Part shown: positions 44,170 to 53,311 of the stretch, in pieces | How the letters are laid out: every line of letters begins with the position of its first letter | Position numbering within the stretch: the stretch's first letter is position 1 | Origin: Shimazuella soli | GTDB lineage: Bacteria; Bacillota; Bacilli; Thermoactinomycetales; Thermoactinomycetaceae | DNA: 64,000 nucleotides | Reading direction: 5' to 3' | Assembly: GCF_022511585.1 (NCBI RefSeq) | Contig: NZ_JAKWBN010000001.1 | Location: 234,269 to 298,268, forward strand | The notes under the pieces: generated by a model | The model's input: only the letters and a program-made list of their open reading frames with translations | What the model was told of the DNA's origin: nothing | Databases searched by the model: none | Position numbers and translations under genes: made by a program

Positions 44170-44412
44170 AAACGATAATTCTATATTTGTTTGCATTGAT
44201 GGAACCGAGCTCCATAAACAACTGCAAGAGAGGAGAGCCCTTGGCTGTGAGGCTTTCTCAGTGAGGCTATGGAGGTAGCCAGTTCTATGAGTAGCAGCTA
44301 ATAACTGCCGGCAAAAAGCCGTTATCGATACAAGAAGTGACTACGTAAGTAGTAATTAGGGTGGTACCACGGGCCTGCTCGTCCCTTGTTTAGGGATGAG
44401 TGGGCTTTTTTG
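44170..44412 (+). promoter_or_regulatory. T-box riboswitch leader of alaS
   Basis: AGGGTGGTACCACGG at 44358-44372 is the T-box core. The terminator is GGGCCTGCTCGTCCC with GGGATGAGTGGGC and a T-run (44370-44412). Upstream, GAGAGGAGAGCC and GGCTTTCTC around 44230-44262 form part of stem I. A TATAAT at 44162-44167 is the likely -10 element. Uncharged tRNA-Ala should turn on alaS. Several GCT triplets lie in stem I; the specifier was not fixed. Confidence 0.9.
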
Positions 44413-44447
44413 TATCGGTTTCGCTTAACGGGAAAGGGTGTAGAAAA

Positions 44448-47081
44448 ATGAAAGCAGATGAAATTCGTCGTAAGTTTTTGGATTTTTTCGTGGAAAAAGG
44501 TCATCAGATTGAGCCAAGTGCATCATTGGTTCCTGTAGATGATCCCAGTTTATTGTGGATTAATTCTGGTGTAGCAACGTTAAAAAAATATTTTGATGGA
44601 CGTTTAGTACCAGAAAATCCCCGTATTGTAAACGCACAAAAGTCAATCCGTACCAATGATATTGAAAACGTTGGTTATACAGCAAGACACCATACCTTTT
44701 TTGAGATGCTAGGTAATTTTTCGATTGGAGACTACTTTAAAAAAGAAGCTATCCAGTGGGCTTGGGAATTTCTCACCAGCCCAAAATGGATGGGACTTTC
44801 TCCCGATAAATTGTATGTTACGATTCATCCAGAAGACGATGAAGCTTATCAGCACTGGCATGAAGACATTGGATTGCCAGCAGATCACATTGTGAAGCTG
44901 GAGGAGAACTTTTGGGATATCGGAGAAGGACCGAGTGGTCCTAATTCGGAGATTTTTTATGATCGTGGAGATAAGTATGGAGACCTAAGTGATCCAGAGT
45001 GTTATCCAGGTGGAGAGAATGAGCGTTATCTCGAGATTTGGAACCTTGTTTTTTCCCAGTTTAATCACAATCCAGACGGTTCTTATACACCGCTCCCAAA
45101 TAAGAACATCGATACAGGAATGGGCTTAGAACGAATGGCTTCTGTGATGCAGGATGTGCCAACTAACTATGACACAGAGCTCTTTCAGCCAACGATTCAG
45201 ACGATATGTAAACAAGCTGGTGTAACGTATGGAACAACAGAAGAAGTGGATATCGCCTTAAAAGTAATCGCAGAACATGCGAGAACGGTTGTATTTGCCA
45301 TTGCTGACGGTGTTATACCTTCTAATGAAGGCCGTGGTTACGTACTTCGTCGTCTCTTGCGTCGGGCTGTCCGTTATGGTCGCAATCTGGGGCTAAAAAA
45401 GCCATTTTTATATGAATTAACGGGTGTAGTCGCAGAGATTATGAAGGATTATTATCCAGAACCATATGCTGGGAGAGAATTTATCGAGAAAGTAATTCGG
45501 GGCGAAGAAGAGAGATTTTTAGAAACATTGACCGATGGCTTGCGTATATTGGGTGAATGGGTCGACAAGGCAAAAGCGGAAAATCGAGAGAGTCTAACTG
45601 GCCTGGAAGCATTTAAATTATATGATACGTATGGATTTCCAATCGATTTAACAGAAGACTTTGCAAGAGAACATGGGCTTAAAGTGGATCGAGATGCTTT
45701 TGAAGAAGAGATGCAAGGTCAACGGGATCGTGCACGTGCTGCTAGGTCAGAAGGCAACAGCATGCAAGTGCAAGGCGGTGCGATTGCAAATCTGGAAGTA
45801 GACACTGAATTTGTTGGTTATGAACAAGATACAAGTCATACTTCTATTGCTGCCATCATCAAAGATGGGGAAGAAGTAAACAGTTTACAAGAGGGGGATA
45901 AAGGAATCCTCGTGCTGAGAGAATCTCCTTTTTATGCAGAAAGCGGGGGTCAAGTAGCTGATTTAGGTAATGTGCGAACATTAGAAGCTATGGCAGAAGT
46001 GACCGATGTGCAAAAGGGACCTCATGAAGAACATCTGATATCTGTCGAAGTTAAAAATGGTGTCTTACAAAAAAATGAAGAAGTAACCGCAGAGATAGCG
46101 AAAAATCTTCGTCAAGCAACAGTGAAGAATCATACTGCTACACACTTACTGCACAAAGCTTTAAAAGAAGTATTAGGGAACCATGTAAACCAAGCAGGGT
46201 CATTGGTCGCTCCGGATCGCCTGCGATTTGATTTTTCCCATATCGGGGCAATGACGGAAGACGAAATTCAGCAAGTAGAACAAAAAGTAAATGAACAAAT
46301 TTGGTTGAATATACCTGTGACGACAAGCATAAAACCATTGGATGAAGCAAAAGCAATGGGAGCTATGGCACTGTTTGGCGAAAAGTATAAAGCAGAAGTT
46401 CGAGTAGTACAAGTTGGGGATTATAGTTTGGAGCTTTGTGGTGGCACGCATGTGCAAAACACGAGTGAGATCGGCTTGTTTAAAATTTTAAGTGAAAGTG
46501 GAATTGGGTCTGGAGTAAGGAGAATCGAGGCTGCAACGGCAAAACGTGCCTTTGAATATTTGGAACAACAATTTACCATACTCAAATCTAGCGCTCAGCT
46601 TTTGAAAACAAACTTACATGATGTGCCTGCTCGTATTATTCAACTGCAAGAATCAGTCAAAGATTTGACACGTACCAATGAATCTTTGCTGGCAAAGCAA
46701 AGTCAATCTGCTGCTGTAGAACTACAGAACCAATGGGTAGAAGTGGATGGAGTGCCAGTTCTCGCGGCTGGGGTAGATGCTCCAGATATGGATAGCCTGC
46801 GTAAATTAATGGATGATCTAAAAGAAAAAAGAGATGGTATTATTGTACTTGGAGCCGTTCATGATAATAAAGTAAATTTTGTTGCTTCTGTTGCACCAAT
46901 TTATGTTCAAAAAGGGTTCCATGCGGGTAAATTAATAAAAGAGGTTGCTTCTATTTGTGGTGGCGGTGGAGGTGGCCGACCAAACATGGCGCAAGCTGGC
47001 GGGAAGCAGCCAGAAAAATTGCAAGAAGCATTACAACAAGTTAAAGTTTGGGTCACGGAAAAAAAGGACATTCGGACTTAA
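44448..47081 (+). CDS. alaS: Alanyl-tRNA synthetase
   Basis: An 877-residue AlaRS. The class II core starts [18 protein letters not shown], motif 2 is in [21 protein letters not shown], motif 3 in [10 protein letters not shown]. The editing domain has [11 protein letters not shown] and later [13 protein letters not shown] (zinc-binding His and Cys), and the C-Ala domain ends in the glycine-rich [23 protein letters not shown] precedes ATG 44448. It heads the conserved alaS-ireB-ruvX-DUF1292-mltG series. Confidence 0.98.
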   Translation: MKADEIRRKFLDFFVEKGHQIEPSASLVPVDDPSLLWINSGVATLKKYFDGRLVPENPRIVNAQKSIRTNDIENVGYTARHHTFFEMLGNFSIGDYFKKEAIQWAWEFLTSPKWMGLSPDKLYVTIHPEDDEAYQHWHEDIGLPADHIVKLEENFWDIGEGPSGPNSEIFYDRGDKYGDLSDPECYPGGENERYLEIWNLVFSQFNHNPDGSYTPLPNKNIDTGMGLERMASVMQDVPTNYDTELFQPTIQTICKQAGVTYGTTEEVDIALKVIAEHARTVVFAIADGVIPSNEGRGYVLRRLLRRAVRYGRNLGLKKPFLYELTGVVAEIMKDYYPEPYAGREFIEKVIRGEEERFLETLTDGLRILGEWVDKAKAENRESLTGLEAFKLYDTYGFPIDLTEDFAREHGLKVDRDAFEEEMQGQRDRARAARSEGNSMQVQGGAIANLEVDTEFVGYEQDTSHTSIAAIIKDGEEVNSLQEGDKGILVLRESPFYAESGGQVADLGNVRTLEAMAEVTDVQKGPHEEHLISVEVKNGVLQKNEEVTAEIAKNLRQATVKNHTATHLLHKALKEVLGNHVNQAGSLVAPDRLRFDFSHIGAMTEDEIQQVEQKVNEQIWLNIPVTTSIKPLDEAKAMGAMALFGEKYKAEVRVVQVGDYSLELCGGTHVQNTSEIGLFKILSESGIGSGVRRIEAATAKRAFEYLEQQFTILKSSAQLLKTNLHDVPARIIQLQESVKDLTRTNESLLAKQSQSAAVELQNQWVEVDGVPVLAAGVDAPDMDSLRKLMDDLKEKRDGIIVLGAVHDNKVNFVASVAPIYVQKGFHAGKLIKEVASICGGGGGGRPNMAQAGGKQPEKLQEALQQVKVWVTEKKDIRT

Positions 47082-47138
47082 GACCGAAAAAGGTAAGTAG
47101 CTGCTGATCCACACAGAAAAAAGGGGCTGAGATGATCC

Positions 47139-47387
47139 GTGGATGAAACGAGAAAGTTTCAGTTTCAACTGGGAAATAAGTCGAGTGTAAAACAAATATT
47201 GACACTTGTTTACCATTCTTTAGAGGAAAAAGGATACAATCCTATCAACCAAATTGTTGGTTACTTAATTTCAGGCGATCCTGCTTATATTCCTCGTCAT
47301 AATCAGGCAAGGTCGTTGATTAAAAGTGTAGATAGAGATGATATCATTGAAGAGTTGGTAAAATCATATCTAAATCCAGACCAGTAA
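47139..47387 (+). CDS. ireB: IreB family regulatory phosphoprotein (YrzL, DUF965)
   Basis: An 82-residue protein. [49 protein letters not shown] is the conserved DUF965 core. In enterococci IreB is phosphorylated by the PASTA kinase IreK and affects cephalosporin resistance. The position directly after alaS and before ruvX is conserved across Firmicutes. GTG 47139 start. Confidence 0.93.
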   Translation: MDETRKFQFQLGNKSSVKQILTLVYHSLEEKGYNPINQIVGYLISGDPAYIPRHNQARSLIKSVDRDDIIEELVKSYLNPDQ

Positions 47388-47415
47388 GAGTCAAAGTAAA
47401 ATCCCTTTGGGACGA

Positions 47416-47451
47416 AAGCGATGGTTAGGGTTATCAATCCGGCCATCGCTT
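47416..47451 (+). terminator. Hairpin after ireB
   Basis: AAGCGATGG pairs with CCATCGCTT across an 18-base loop. There is no T-tract, so termination may be partial. The following 165 bases before ruvX hold no gene. Confidence 0.4.
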
Positions 47452-47617
47452 CTAATAATAACTTTACAAACATATATTCTGTTGGTAAACTCAATAAATA
47501 TGATGGAAAAATCCTACATAGAGTTCGATAGGGAAAATTGCCCATTTAGTCATCTGAATAGATGGGGTTTTCAATGGAAAGGTTTGTTTGTAGTTTAGTA
47601 AAGAAGGACCGTTTGTA

Positions 47618-48043
47618 ATGGTGCGAATTTTAGCTTTAGATTTGGGTGAAAGACGTATTGGGATTGCAGTGAGTGATCTCTTAGGGCTGACAGCACAAGG
47701 ATTGGAAGTAATTGACAAGAAACAAACCCCTGATTGGTTGCATCGTCTAGATACCCTTATCCAAGAATATGAAGTAGAAAGAATCGTTATCGGTTTTCCA
47801 CGAAACATGGATGGCTCCATTGGATCAAAAGGTGAAGCGAGCAAACAGGTTGCAGATGTGCTGAAAGAGCGTTATGCTCTTCCTGTTGACTTATGGGACG
47901 AGCGTCTTTCCACTGCAGCAGCGCAGAGGTCTTTGATCAAGGCCGATGTGAGCAGGAAAAAAAGAAAACAAGTAGTAGATCAAGTAGCCGCACAATGGAT
48001 ATTACAAGGCTATTTAGATGCAAATAGGGGGAAATACCAATGA
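47618..48043 (+). CDS. ruvX: RuvX (YqgF) Holliday junction resolvase-like nuclease
   Basis: A 141-residue RNase H-fold protein. LALDLGERRIGIAVSD carries the first catalytic Asp, RIVIGFPRNMDGSIG the central motif, and VDLWDERLSTAAAQ the third acidic residue. In bacteria it processes the 5' end of 16S rRNA. Its stop overlaps the DUF1292 start by four bases. Confidence 0.95.
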   Translation: MVRILALDLGERRIGIAVSDLLGLTAQGLEVIDKKQTPDWLHRLDTLIQEYEVERIVIGFPRNMDGSIGSKGEASKQVADVLKERYALPVDLWDERLSTAAAQRSLIKADVSRKKRKQVVDQVAAQWILQGYLDANRGKYQ

Positions 48044-48315
48044 CAGAACATGAAGTAGATATCATCACAATATCACAAGAAGATGGTGGAGAAGAGGATT
48101 TTGAAGTAGTTACTTATTTTGAAAATCCATCCACTGGTATCAAGTATGTTTTTCTCGTACCGACAAGTGCTTCAGAGGAAGAAGAACAAGATGTGTATCC
48201 TTTCCGGTACTCTGAAAATGGGGACGATCTCGTACTATCCCCTGTGGAAGATGACGCAGAATGGGAAATGTTAGAAGAAGTATTGCAAACCTTACTTGAT
48301 GCTGAAGAAATCTAA
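48040..48315 (+). CDS. yrzB: DUF1292 protein (YrzB)
   Basis: A 91-residue very acidic protein. EVVTYFENPSTGIKYVFLVPTSAS...DVYPFRYSENGDDLVLSPVEDDAEWEMLEEVL is the DUF1292 pattern. Overlaps ruvX by ATGA. Function unknown; strictly conserved neighbour of ruvX in Firmicutes. Confidence 0.92.
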   Translation: MTEHEVDIITISQEDGGEEDFEVVTYFENPSTGIKYVFLVPTSASEEEEQDVYPFRYSENGDDLVLSPVEDDAEWEMLEEVLQTLLDAEEI

Positions 48316-48329
48316 GGAGTAGTTCGGAT

Positions 48330-48602
48330 ATGAAAGAAGTGACTCATTTACGGGATAAGTTAGAAGATGGTATGTCTTATGTACATACTAAGTCTTACGG
48401 AGAGGAGATCTTGCGGGTTCTTCACGAAGTAGAAGTAGATGGGGTTCACTATGCCTTCATGCAAGGAACGCAGCATGGTGTTGGGGAAGCATATTTATAT
48501 GAAGTATTAGCAGATGGACAGATTGGTGAAATTGAGACTGTTGATGAATGGGAAAATGTGATGGATGCTGTTCATTACCATCTGAATACTTACTATGATT
48601 GA
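48330..48602 (+). CDS. Second DUF1292-like protein
   Basis: A 90-residue acidic protein with the same order of features as the preceding gene: EEILRVLHEVEVDGVHYAFMQGT, a Glu/Tyr-rich middle, and DEWENVMDAVHYHLNTYY at the end. It starts 15 bases after yrzB, with AAGGAG just upstream. It appears to be a diverged paralogue that arose by tandem duplication. Confidence 0.7.
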   Translation: MKEVTHLRDKLEDGMSYVHTKSYGEEILRVLHEVEVDGVHYAFMQGTQHGVGEAYLYEVLADGQIGEIETVDEWENVMDAVHYHLNTYYD

Positions 48603-48603
48603 C

Positions 48604-48640
48604 AAATAACGGGGTATATTCCTCGTTATTTTTATTTTTA
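48604..48640 (+). terminator. Terminator after the DUF1292 pair
   Basis: AAATAACGGGG pairs imperfectly with CCTCGTTATTT, followed by a long T-rich tract. Confidence 0.75.
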
Positions 48641-48741
48641 AAGTATGTTAACATAGAAACTAGCACTTTAATCAACTCCCATCCTAGGGTTCCACAAGAA
48701 GGTTATTCATGTGGGGAAGGTTGTATGAGAGGAAGTTCTTG

Positions 48742-49794
48742 ATGAAGTGGTTTCTTCGCATAATTCTAACGTTTGTTTTACTTGCTGGTTGGATCATCAC
48801 AGGCTACTACTTTATTGATTGGACACTTGAATCCCCGTCTCGATCAAAAGCAGTGGAAATTGATATTGAGCCAGATTCTTCGTTAAAACAGATAGGGAGC
48901 ATCTTAAAAAGTAAAAACTTAATTCGAGAAGATTGGTTTTTTCGTTATTATGCCGCTTACCGGCAGAGAATAAATCTACTCGCAGGGTCATATGAAATTA
49001 AGCCAGATGAAAATTTAGATGATATTTTAAATAAGATTGCGATTGGAAAGCAAGATCTTATTAAAGTTACGATCCCTGAAGGAAAAACCGTGAATGAAAT
49101 TGCAAATATTTTACAAGCAAAAGGTTTTTCCAAAGAAGATTTTTTAAAGGCAGTAAATCGTCCGAGTAATAAAGATCAATTTACTTTTGAGCAGGAAATT
49201 AAGAAAACGCCAGTACGGAAATATAAGCTTGAAGGATACCTTTTCCCAAGTACATATGAATTCCATCGAGGAGAGTCTGGGGAAGAAATAGTTAATGAAA
49301 TGGTGCGTCAATTTGCCAAACGGATGAATAAGTTGGACGCAAGAAATAAACTGATCAATTCAAATTCAAAATACAATATTGATCAATGGGTTACGATCGC
49401 TTCTCTGATTGAAAGGGAAGGTCGAGTACGGTCAGAGTTACCGATCATTTCTGGTGTAATCTATAACCGTTTAAAAATTAATATGCCACTTCAAGTGGAC
49501 GCATCGATTATATATGCCTATAGTCTAAATGGGATCATCAAGAAAAAATTAGGTCATAACGATACCAAACTGCGTAGTCCCTATAATACTTATTTGAATA
49601 AAGGCTTACCTCCAGGACCGATATCCAATCCTGGTTTAGAGGCACTGCAAGCTGCATTAGACCCTGAAGCACATTCCTATCTGTTTTATGTCACAAAACA
49701 AGATGGCACCAATACTCACTTCTTCAGTAAAACCTATAAAGAACAATTAACAAAAATAGCACAGAGTAACAAAAATGAAAAGTCAGCTAAGTAG
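48742..49794 (+). CDS. mltG: Endolytic transglycosylase MltG
   Basis: A 350-residue YceG-like protein. One N-terminal membrane helix (FLRIILTFVLLAGWIITGYYF) anchors it outside the cell. A LysM-like subdomain (about 35-135) precedes the catalytic domain, whose active glutamate is in IASLIEREGRV, followed by SGVIYNRLKINMPLQVDASIIYA and NTYLNKGLPPGPISNPGLEA. It cuts nascent glycan strands. GAGGAAG precedes ATG 48742. Conserved position after DUF1292. Confidence 0.95.
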   Translation: MKWFLRIILTFVLLAGWIITGYYFIDWTLESPSRSKAVEIDIEPDSSLKQIGSILKSKNLIREDWFFRYYAAYRQRINLLAGSYEIKPDENLDDILNKIAIGKQDLIKVTIPEGKTVNEIANILQAKGFSKEDFLKAVNRPSNKDQFTFEQEIKKTPVRKYKLEGYLFPSTYEFHRGESGEEIVNEMVRQFAKRMNKLDARNKLINSNSKYNIDQWVTIASLIEREGRVRSELPIISGVIYNRLKINMPLQVDASIIYAYSLNGIIKKKLGHNDTKLRSPYNTYLNKGLPPGPISNPGLEALQAALDPEAHSYLFYVTKQDGTNTHFFSKTYKEQLTKIAQSNKNEKSAK

Positions 49795-49798
49795 ATAT

Positions 49799-49835
49799 AC
49801 AGAACGGGTGATTTTTGCCTGTTCTGTTGATTTTT
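49799..49835 (+). terminator. mltG terminator
   Basis: ACAGAACGGG with CCTGTTCTGT and a T-rich tract, right after mltG. Confidence 0.8.
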
Positions 49836-49955
49836 GTTTATGAGATAAAAATTGTCTAGAAATGAGCAAATTAACTATCTATTTTGGTCTTTTTTTTATT
49901 CGTTTATCCCTGCTCTTTATTGCCTAAGCTGGTAAGGTGGAGGAGTGGAAAGCAG

Positions 49956-51722
49956 ATGAAAATTTGGCGTACATGGATAGTGCTTTTTGTGTTGATAGGC
50001 TTATTCTCAGGCTTGATTTATCGACTATACCAGATTCAAGTGAGTTCCACCCACTCTTTCTCTGTTGCCCAAAAAGATTTGGTAGCTCTCGCGGAAAAAG
50101 TCCAATCAAGAGAGATCATTTTGGACAGTAAGCGAGGTAAAATATTAGATCGAAATGGGAAGCCGTTCGTCGGTGAATTGCAATGGAGATTGCTTGTTTT
50201 TCCTCAAACCCAGGATCAGATCGACTTAAGAAGAGAACAGCTATCAAGACTGAGCTCCCTTTTGGGTATTGCTTTTCAAACTTTTCAACAACAGTTGGTT
50301 TCGTTAAAAAAACCATCTGTACTTTCTCCTTATAAACTAACAATAGATCAAGTTAATATGATAGAATCGCTTCATATTCCTGGAATAATTGCAGTACAAT
50401 CGGATAACCGAATGACAGAAGGAGAAGTAGCAAAACAAGTAATCGGTAGATTGATTCGAAATGCATACGTCTTAAAAGACCATTATCCTAAAGAAGTAGA
50501 GTCAGGGAAATTTTCGCTCCAATCTAGGTTTGGTATGACTGGTTTGGAATACGCTTTTGAGCGTTTTCTCCATGGTGAGGGCGAAAGCCTTGTTCGCTTT
50601 GTAACAGATGGCCGAGGGAAGGCGCTAAATGGTGTTCAGGTAAAAGTAACAGGTTCAAAGTCCAAACAAGCCAGCGATCCTAAAACTATCGTGACTACCT
50701 TAGATTTGACATTGCAGACCAAAGTGGAAGAAATAATAAAAGCAGCAAAAGTTGAAGAAGGCGCAGTAGTTGTACAAGAAATATCCACAGGAAATATACT
50801 TGCAATGGCAGGAGTTTCGGGGACAAAAGATGAATCCCTGGCTCCATGGATCAATGAAGCATTGGTTGAAACAACTCCCGGTTCTATTTTTAAAACGGTC
50901 GTTGCAGTAGCTGCTCTTGAAGAAGGTATCACTTCTCCAAAAACACCATATGTATGCAAAGGATCACTCGATGGTAAGTACCATTTGCGAGATGCAGATG
51001 GAGAAGTACATGGCAAACAGACTTTTTCAGAGGCATATGCAAATTCCTGTAATATTGTTCTAGGTTCTGTTGCAGAAAAATTAGGTGGTGCGAAGTTACA
51101 AGCATATGCCAAAAGGTTAGGACTAGCCCAAAAAATAGGTTGGAGTGGCAAAATTCCAGGTGATGATAACTTTAGTCAATTACCAGAAGAGAGTACTGGC
51201 TTGATTTATGCAAAAAGCACTTCTTTGCGTGATAAAGGAGCAGCAGTACAGACTGGTATTGGACAGCGAGATGTTAAGGTTACTCCCCTTCAAGCAGCTA
51301 ATATGATCACAGCACTGTTTCATCGAGGCATGCCAATCCAACCGAGATTGGTTACAGAAATTAAGGATCAGAACAACAAAAGTATCTGGAAATTTACCAA
51401 TAAATATATACCAAATGCTAAAGCCCTGAAACCAAGTACGATAAATGCAGTAAAAAATATGATGCGGATGGTTGTGACAAAAGGGACTGCTCGTTCCCTG
51501 TCACGAGATAACTGGAAATTATCTGGGAAAACGGGAACGGCACAAGTTGGTGTGGATAAATCGCTATATAACAAATGGATGATTGGATTTGCACCTTATT
51601 CCAATCCTCAGTACGCTGTCTCCGTTGTTATAAAAAATGTCAAAGATTCGGGTGATAACCGAGCGAAGAAGATTTATCAAGAAGTAATGGATGTTTTACG
51701 TACCCTAACTCCGATGAAATGA
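49956..51722 (+). CDS. pbpI: Class B penicillin-binding protein (PbpI type)
   Basis: A 588-residue class B PBP (transpeptidase only). An N-terminal membrane helix (TWIVLFVLIGLFSGLIYRLYQ) is followed by a dimerisation domain (RGKILDRNGKPF, GRLIRNAYVL, GMTGLEYAFERFLHG) and the transpeptidase domain with all three motifs: SIFK (TPGSIFKT), SCN (YANSCNIVLGS) and KTG (SGKTGTAQ). There are no PASTA domains at the end. In Bacillus pbpI (yrrR) lies in the same neighbourhood and is a sporulation-linked PBP. GGAGG precedes ATG 49956. Confidence 0.9.
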   Translation: MKIWRTWIVLFVLIGLFSGLIYRLYQIQVSSTHSFSVAQKDLVALAEKVQSREIILDSKRGKILDRNGKPFVGELQWRLLVFPQTQDQIDLRREQLSRLSSLLGIAFQTFQQQLVSLKKPSVLSPYKLTIDQVNMIESLHIPGIIAVQSDNRMTEGEVAKQVIGRLIRNAYVLKDHYPKEVESGKFSLQSRFGMTGLEYAFERFLHGEGESLVRFVTDGRGKALNGVQVKVTGSKSKQASDPKTIVTTLDLTLQTKVEEIIKAAKVEEGAVVVQEISTGNILAMAGVSGTKDESLAPWINEALVETTPGSIFKTVVAVAALEEGITSPKTPYVCKGSLDGKYHLRDADGEVHGKQTFSEAYANSCNIVLGSVAEKLGGAKLQAYAKRLGLAQKIGWSGKIPGDDNFSQLPEESTGLIYAKSTSLRDKGAAVQTGIGQRDVKVTPLQAANMITALFHRGMPIQPRLVTEIKDQNNKSIWKFTNKYIPNAKALKPSTINAVKNMMRMVVTKGTARSLSRDNWKLSGKTGTAQVGVDKSLYNKWMIGFAPYSNPQYAVSVVIKNVKDSGDNRAKKIYQEVMDVLRTLTPMK

Positions 51723-51855
51723 TTGAAGTTGTCGATGGGTACGCTTTCTTGTTTGTGTTAAGATGAGTAGGAATATATGAAGGAGGTGCAGGCTGTCCCA
51801 CAGCCACATCGGTTTACAAAAGTTCCCATTGGCAAACGGGTAACAGCAGGGATAG

Positions 51856-52092
51856 ATGAAGATAACAGTCCATCTTAGTAAAGCAGAACTAGACCTGATT
51901 GAAGAAGCTTTATTGCAATACCAAAACTTATTGATGAAATCTGATCATAATGATCCTTTGGTTGGTCAAGAGATCAGTTTATGCCGACGGGTTCTAGAAG
52001 AATTTGGGGTAGAGGAACTGGAAATAGATCAACAAGATTCTAAGCCGGAATTATCAACTCCCAAACAGTACCCATTCTCCAATCCAAGATAG
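51856..52092 (+). CDS. Small hypothetical protein, 78 residues
   Basis: A helical N-terminal part (VHLSKAELDLIEEALLQYQNLLMKS) and a Pro/Gln/Ser-rich tail (QDSKPELSTPKQYPFSNPR). AGGGAT lies a few bases before ATG 51856. About 75 bases upstream there is a strong AGGAGGTG site without an obvious gene, except a 33-codon frame from ATG 51777 that overlaps this start. No family recognised. Confidence 0.6.
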   Translation: MKITVHLSKAELDLIEEALLQYQNLLMKSDHNDPLVGQEISLCRRVLEEFGVEELEIDQQDSKPELSTPKQYPFSNPR

Positions 52093-52094
52093 AT

Positions 52095-52124
52095 AAAATC
52101 CCCGCAAATGTGACGGGGATTTTC
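52095..52124 (+). terminator. Intrinsic terminator
   Basis: AAAATCCCCG pairs with CGGGGATTTT just after the 78-residue gene. Confidence 0.88.
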
Positions 52125-52135
52125 TACTTAAATTG

Positions 52136-52168
52136 CTGCATTTTTTCCAGCTACATATCCTGTACATA
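52136..52168 (-). pseudogene. Remnant of a BaiN/HI0933 flavoprotein gene end
   Basis: These 33 bases match 53350-53382, in the 3' end of the downstream flavoprotein gene, with one mismatch. Read on the minus strand they encode [11 protein letters not shown] followed soon by a stop, the C-terminal signature of the same protein. Sequence on both sides does not match. It is a fragment of a former second copy, or the trace of a rearrangement. Confidence 0.7.
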
Positions 52169-52197
52169 AAGGGATAGAAAGAGTATTAGGTAGCTAG

Positions 52198-52380
52198 CTA
52201 ATATTCCTCAGGTGTACGCTTGAGACTTTGACATAATCGTTGAACACTGTCCGTTCTGATCTGCTTTCCGCCTTCTGCCCGTTCTATGGTCGAAAGAGAA
52301 AGCTGAGCGAAGTCAGCCAATTGTTGCTGGCTCCAACCCATCTGGAGCCTTGCTGTTTGTAACAACGTATTTTTCACCAT
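52198..52380 (-). CDS. Short XRE-family helix-turn-helix protein
   Basis: A 60-residue protein made only of an XRE DNA-binding domain: LLQTARLQMGWSQQQLADFAQLSLSTIERAEGGKQIRTDSVQRLCQSL. GGAGG lies just before the ATG at 52380 (a GTG one codon later has better spacing). It lacks any sensor domain, as in phage-type or single-domain repressors. It diverges from a decayed aminotransferase fragment, so it may itself be a relic of a mobile region. Confidence 0.75.
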   Translation of the reverse strand: MVKNTLLQTARLQMGWSQQQLADFAQLSLSTIERAEGGKQIRTDSVQRLCQSLKRTPEEY

Positions 52381-52412
52381 CGAGCCTCCATTCATGTGCA
52401 AAAACTTTAAAT

Positions 52413-52742
52413 GCCCTCAAAACTGAACAAGCAGAAGGTGTAGAAGTGAAGAAACCGGGTTCCAAACCTTTGCATATGCTTCCTTTATTTCAAACATTAG
52501 ATGATGGAATGTACGAAAATGGATGGCCAAGAAGAAACGCTGAAAGACCAGAGCCACGTCCTTATAGAAAAGGGGATTTTCCAAATGCAGAGATATATTA
52601 TCAAAAAACGTTGAGTCTTCCGACTTTCACTGAACCAGACGATAATGATATCATTGTTCACTATGCAGAAGCATTTCAAAAAGTTTATCATAACAGATAT
52701 GAACTTCTAGACTATGAAAAAAAAGAAAAGAACGCAATTTAG
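52413..52742 (+). pseudogene. C-terminal fragment of a DegT/DnrJ-type aminotransferase
   Basis: An open frame of about 110 codons without a proper start. It matches the end of PLP-dependent sugar aminotransferases (DegT/DnrJ/EryC1): AEGVEV...KPLHMLPLFQTL, then RPYRKGDFPNAE, and LSLPTFTEPDDNDIIVHYAEAFQKV. The active-site lysine and the first two thirds of the enzyme are absent. A good terminator follows. It overlaps the start of the divergent XRE gene at its 5' side. Remnant of a lost surface-sugar gene. Confidence 0.7.
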
Positions 52743-52751
52743 CGTTCTTTT
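52726..52751 (+). terminator. Intrinsic terminator
   Basis: AAAAGAACGC and its exact complement GCGTTCTTTT around an AATTTA loop; the fragment's stop codon lies at the loop-stem boundary. Confidence 0.85.
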
Positions 52752-52788
52752 CCCACTTTACTAGAATGATACACAGGAGGGGATTGCA

Positions 52789-53202
52789 TTGATCCAAAAA
52801 GTTGTAAGTACAGGTCTACTTATGAAAGACGATAAGGTTTTAGTCATTCAGCGAAGTGAAAGAGAAAAATTTTTGCCAGGATACTTTGAGTTACCAGGAG
52901 GAAAGGTAGACTTTGGTGAAGATCCAGCTGAGGCTTTAGCTAGAGAATTCAAAGAAGAAGTTAATTTAGATGTAAAAGTGAGTAATCCTTATCACACTTT
53001 CTCCTATATTTCTGAAAGTGGAAACCGTCATACAGTGGAAATTTTATATAAAGTTAATCTAAAAAATGAAACAACTAATCCTAATATAAAACTTAGTGAA
53101 GATCACAGCGATTCTAAATGGATTGGACTTGATCAATTGGAACAACTACAGTTGAGTGACGAAATCAAATCATGTATATTAAAAGGTTTCCAATCTATCT
53201 AG
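52789..53202 (+). CDS. NUDIX hydrolase
   Basis: A 137-residue NUDIX protein. The Nudix box is complete: GGKVDFGEDPAEALAREF followed by KEEVNL (GX5EX7REUXEEXGU with Asn for the final Gly position). The N-terminus VVSTGLLMKDDKVLVIQRS is typical of MutT/ADP-ribose hydrolase-type enzymes. TTG 52789 follows AGGAGG. Substrate not predictable. Confidence 0.92.
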   Translation: MIQKVVSTGLLMKDDKVLVIQRSEREKFLPGYFELPGGKVDFGEDPAEALAREFKEEVNLDVKVSNPYHTFSYISESGNRHTVEILYKVNLKNETTNPNIKLSEDHSDSKWIGLDQLEQLQLSDEIKSCILKGFQSI

Positions 53203-53210
53203 TGTTAATA

Positions 53211-53292
53211 ACCCCCTTCCCTACCGCTTACTGAAAGCCGAAAACGAAACGTTTCGGTAAATCGGGGCATCCGAGAGGGAGGAGAGGGGGGA
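53211..53292. terminator. Large imperfect palindrome between convergent genes
   Basis: CCCCCTTCCCT near 53212 faces AGAGGGAGGAGAGGGGG near 53272, and an inner stem CCGAAA/TTTCGG is closed by ACGAAACG (53238-53257). The base composition contrasts with the surrounding sequence. Likely a bidirectional terminator; other roles cannot be excluded. Confidence 0.4.
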
Positions 53293-53311
53293 TTTGTATT
53301 TTGATTCAGTT

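Noticed and set aside
51777-51877. 33-codon frame containing the AGGAGGTG site upstream of the 78-residue gene
   Set aside because: Its start lies before its own Shine-Dalgarno sequence and it overlaps the next gene; probably part of a leader.
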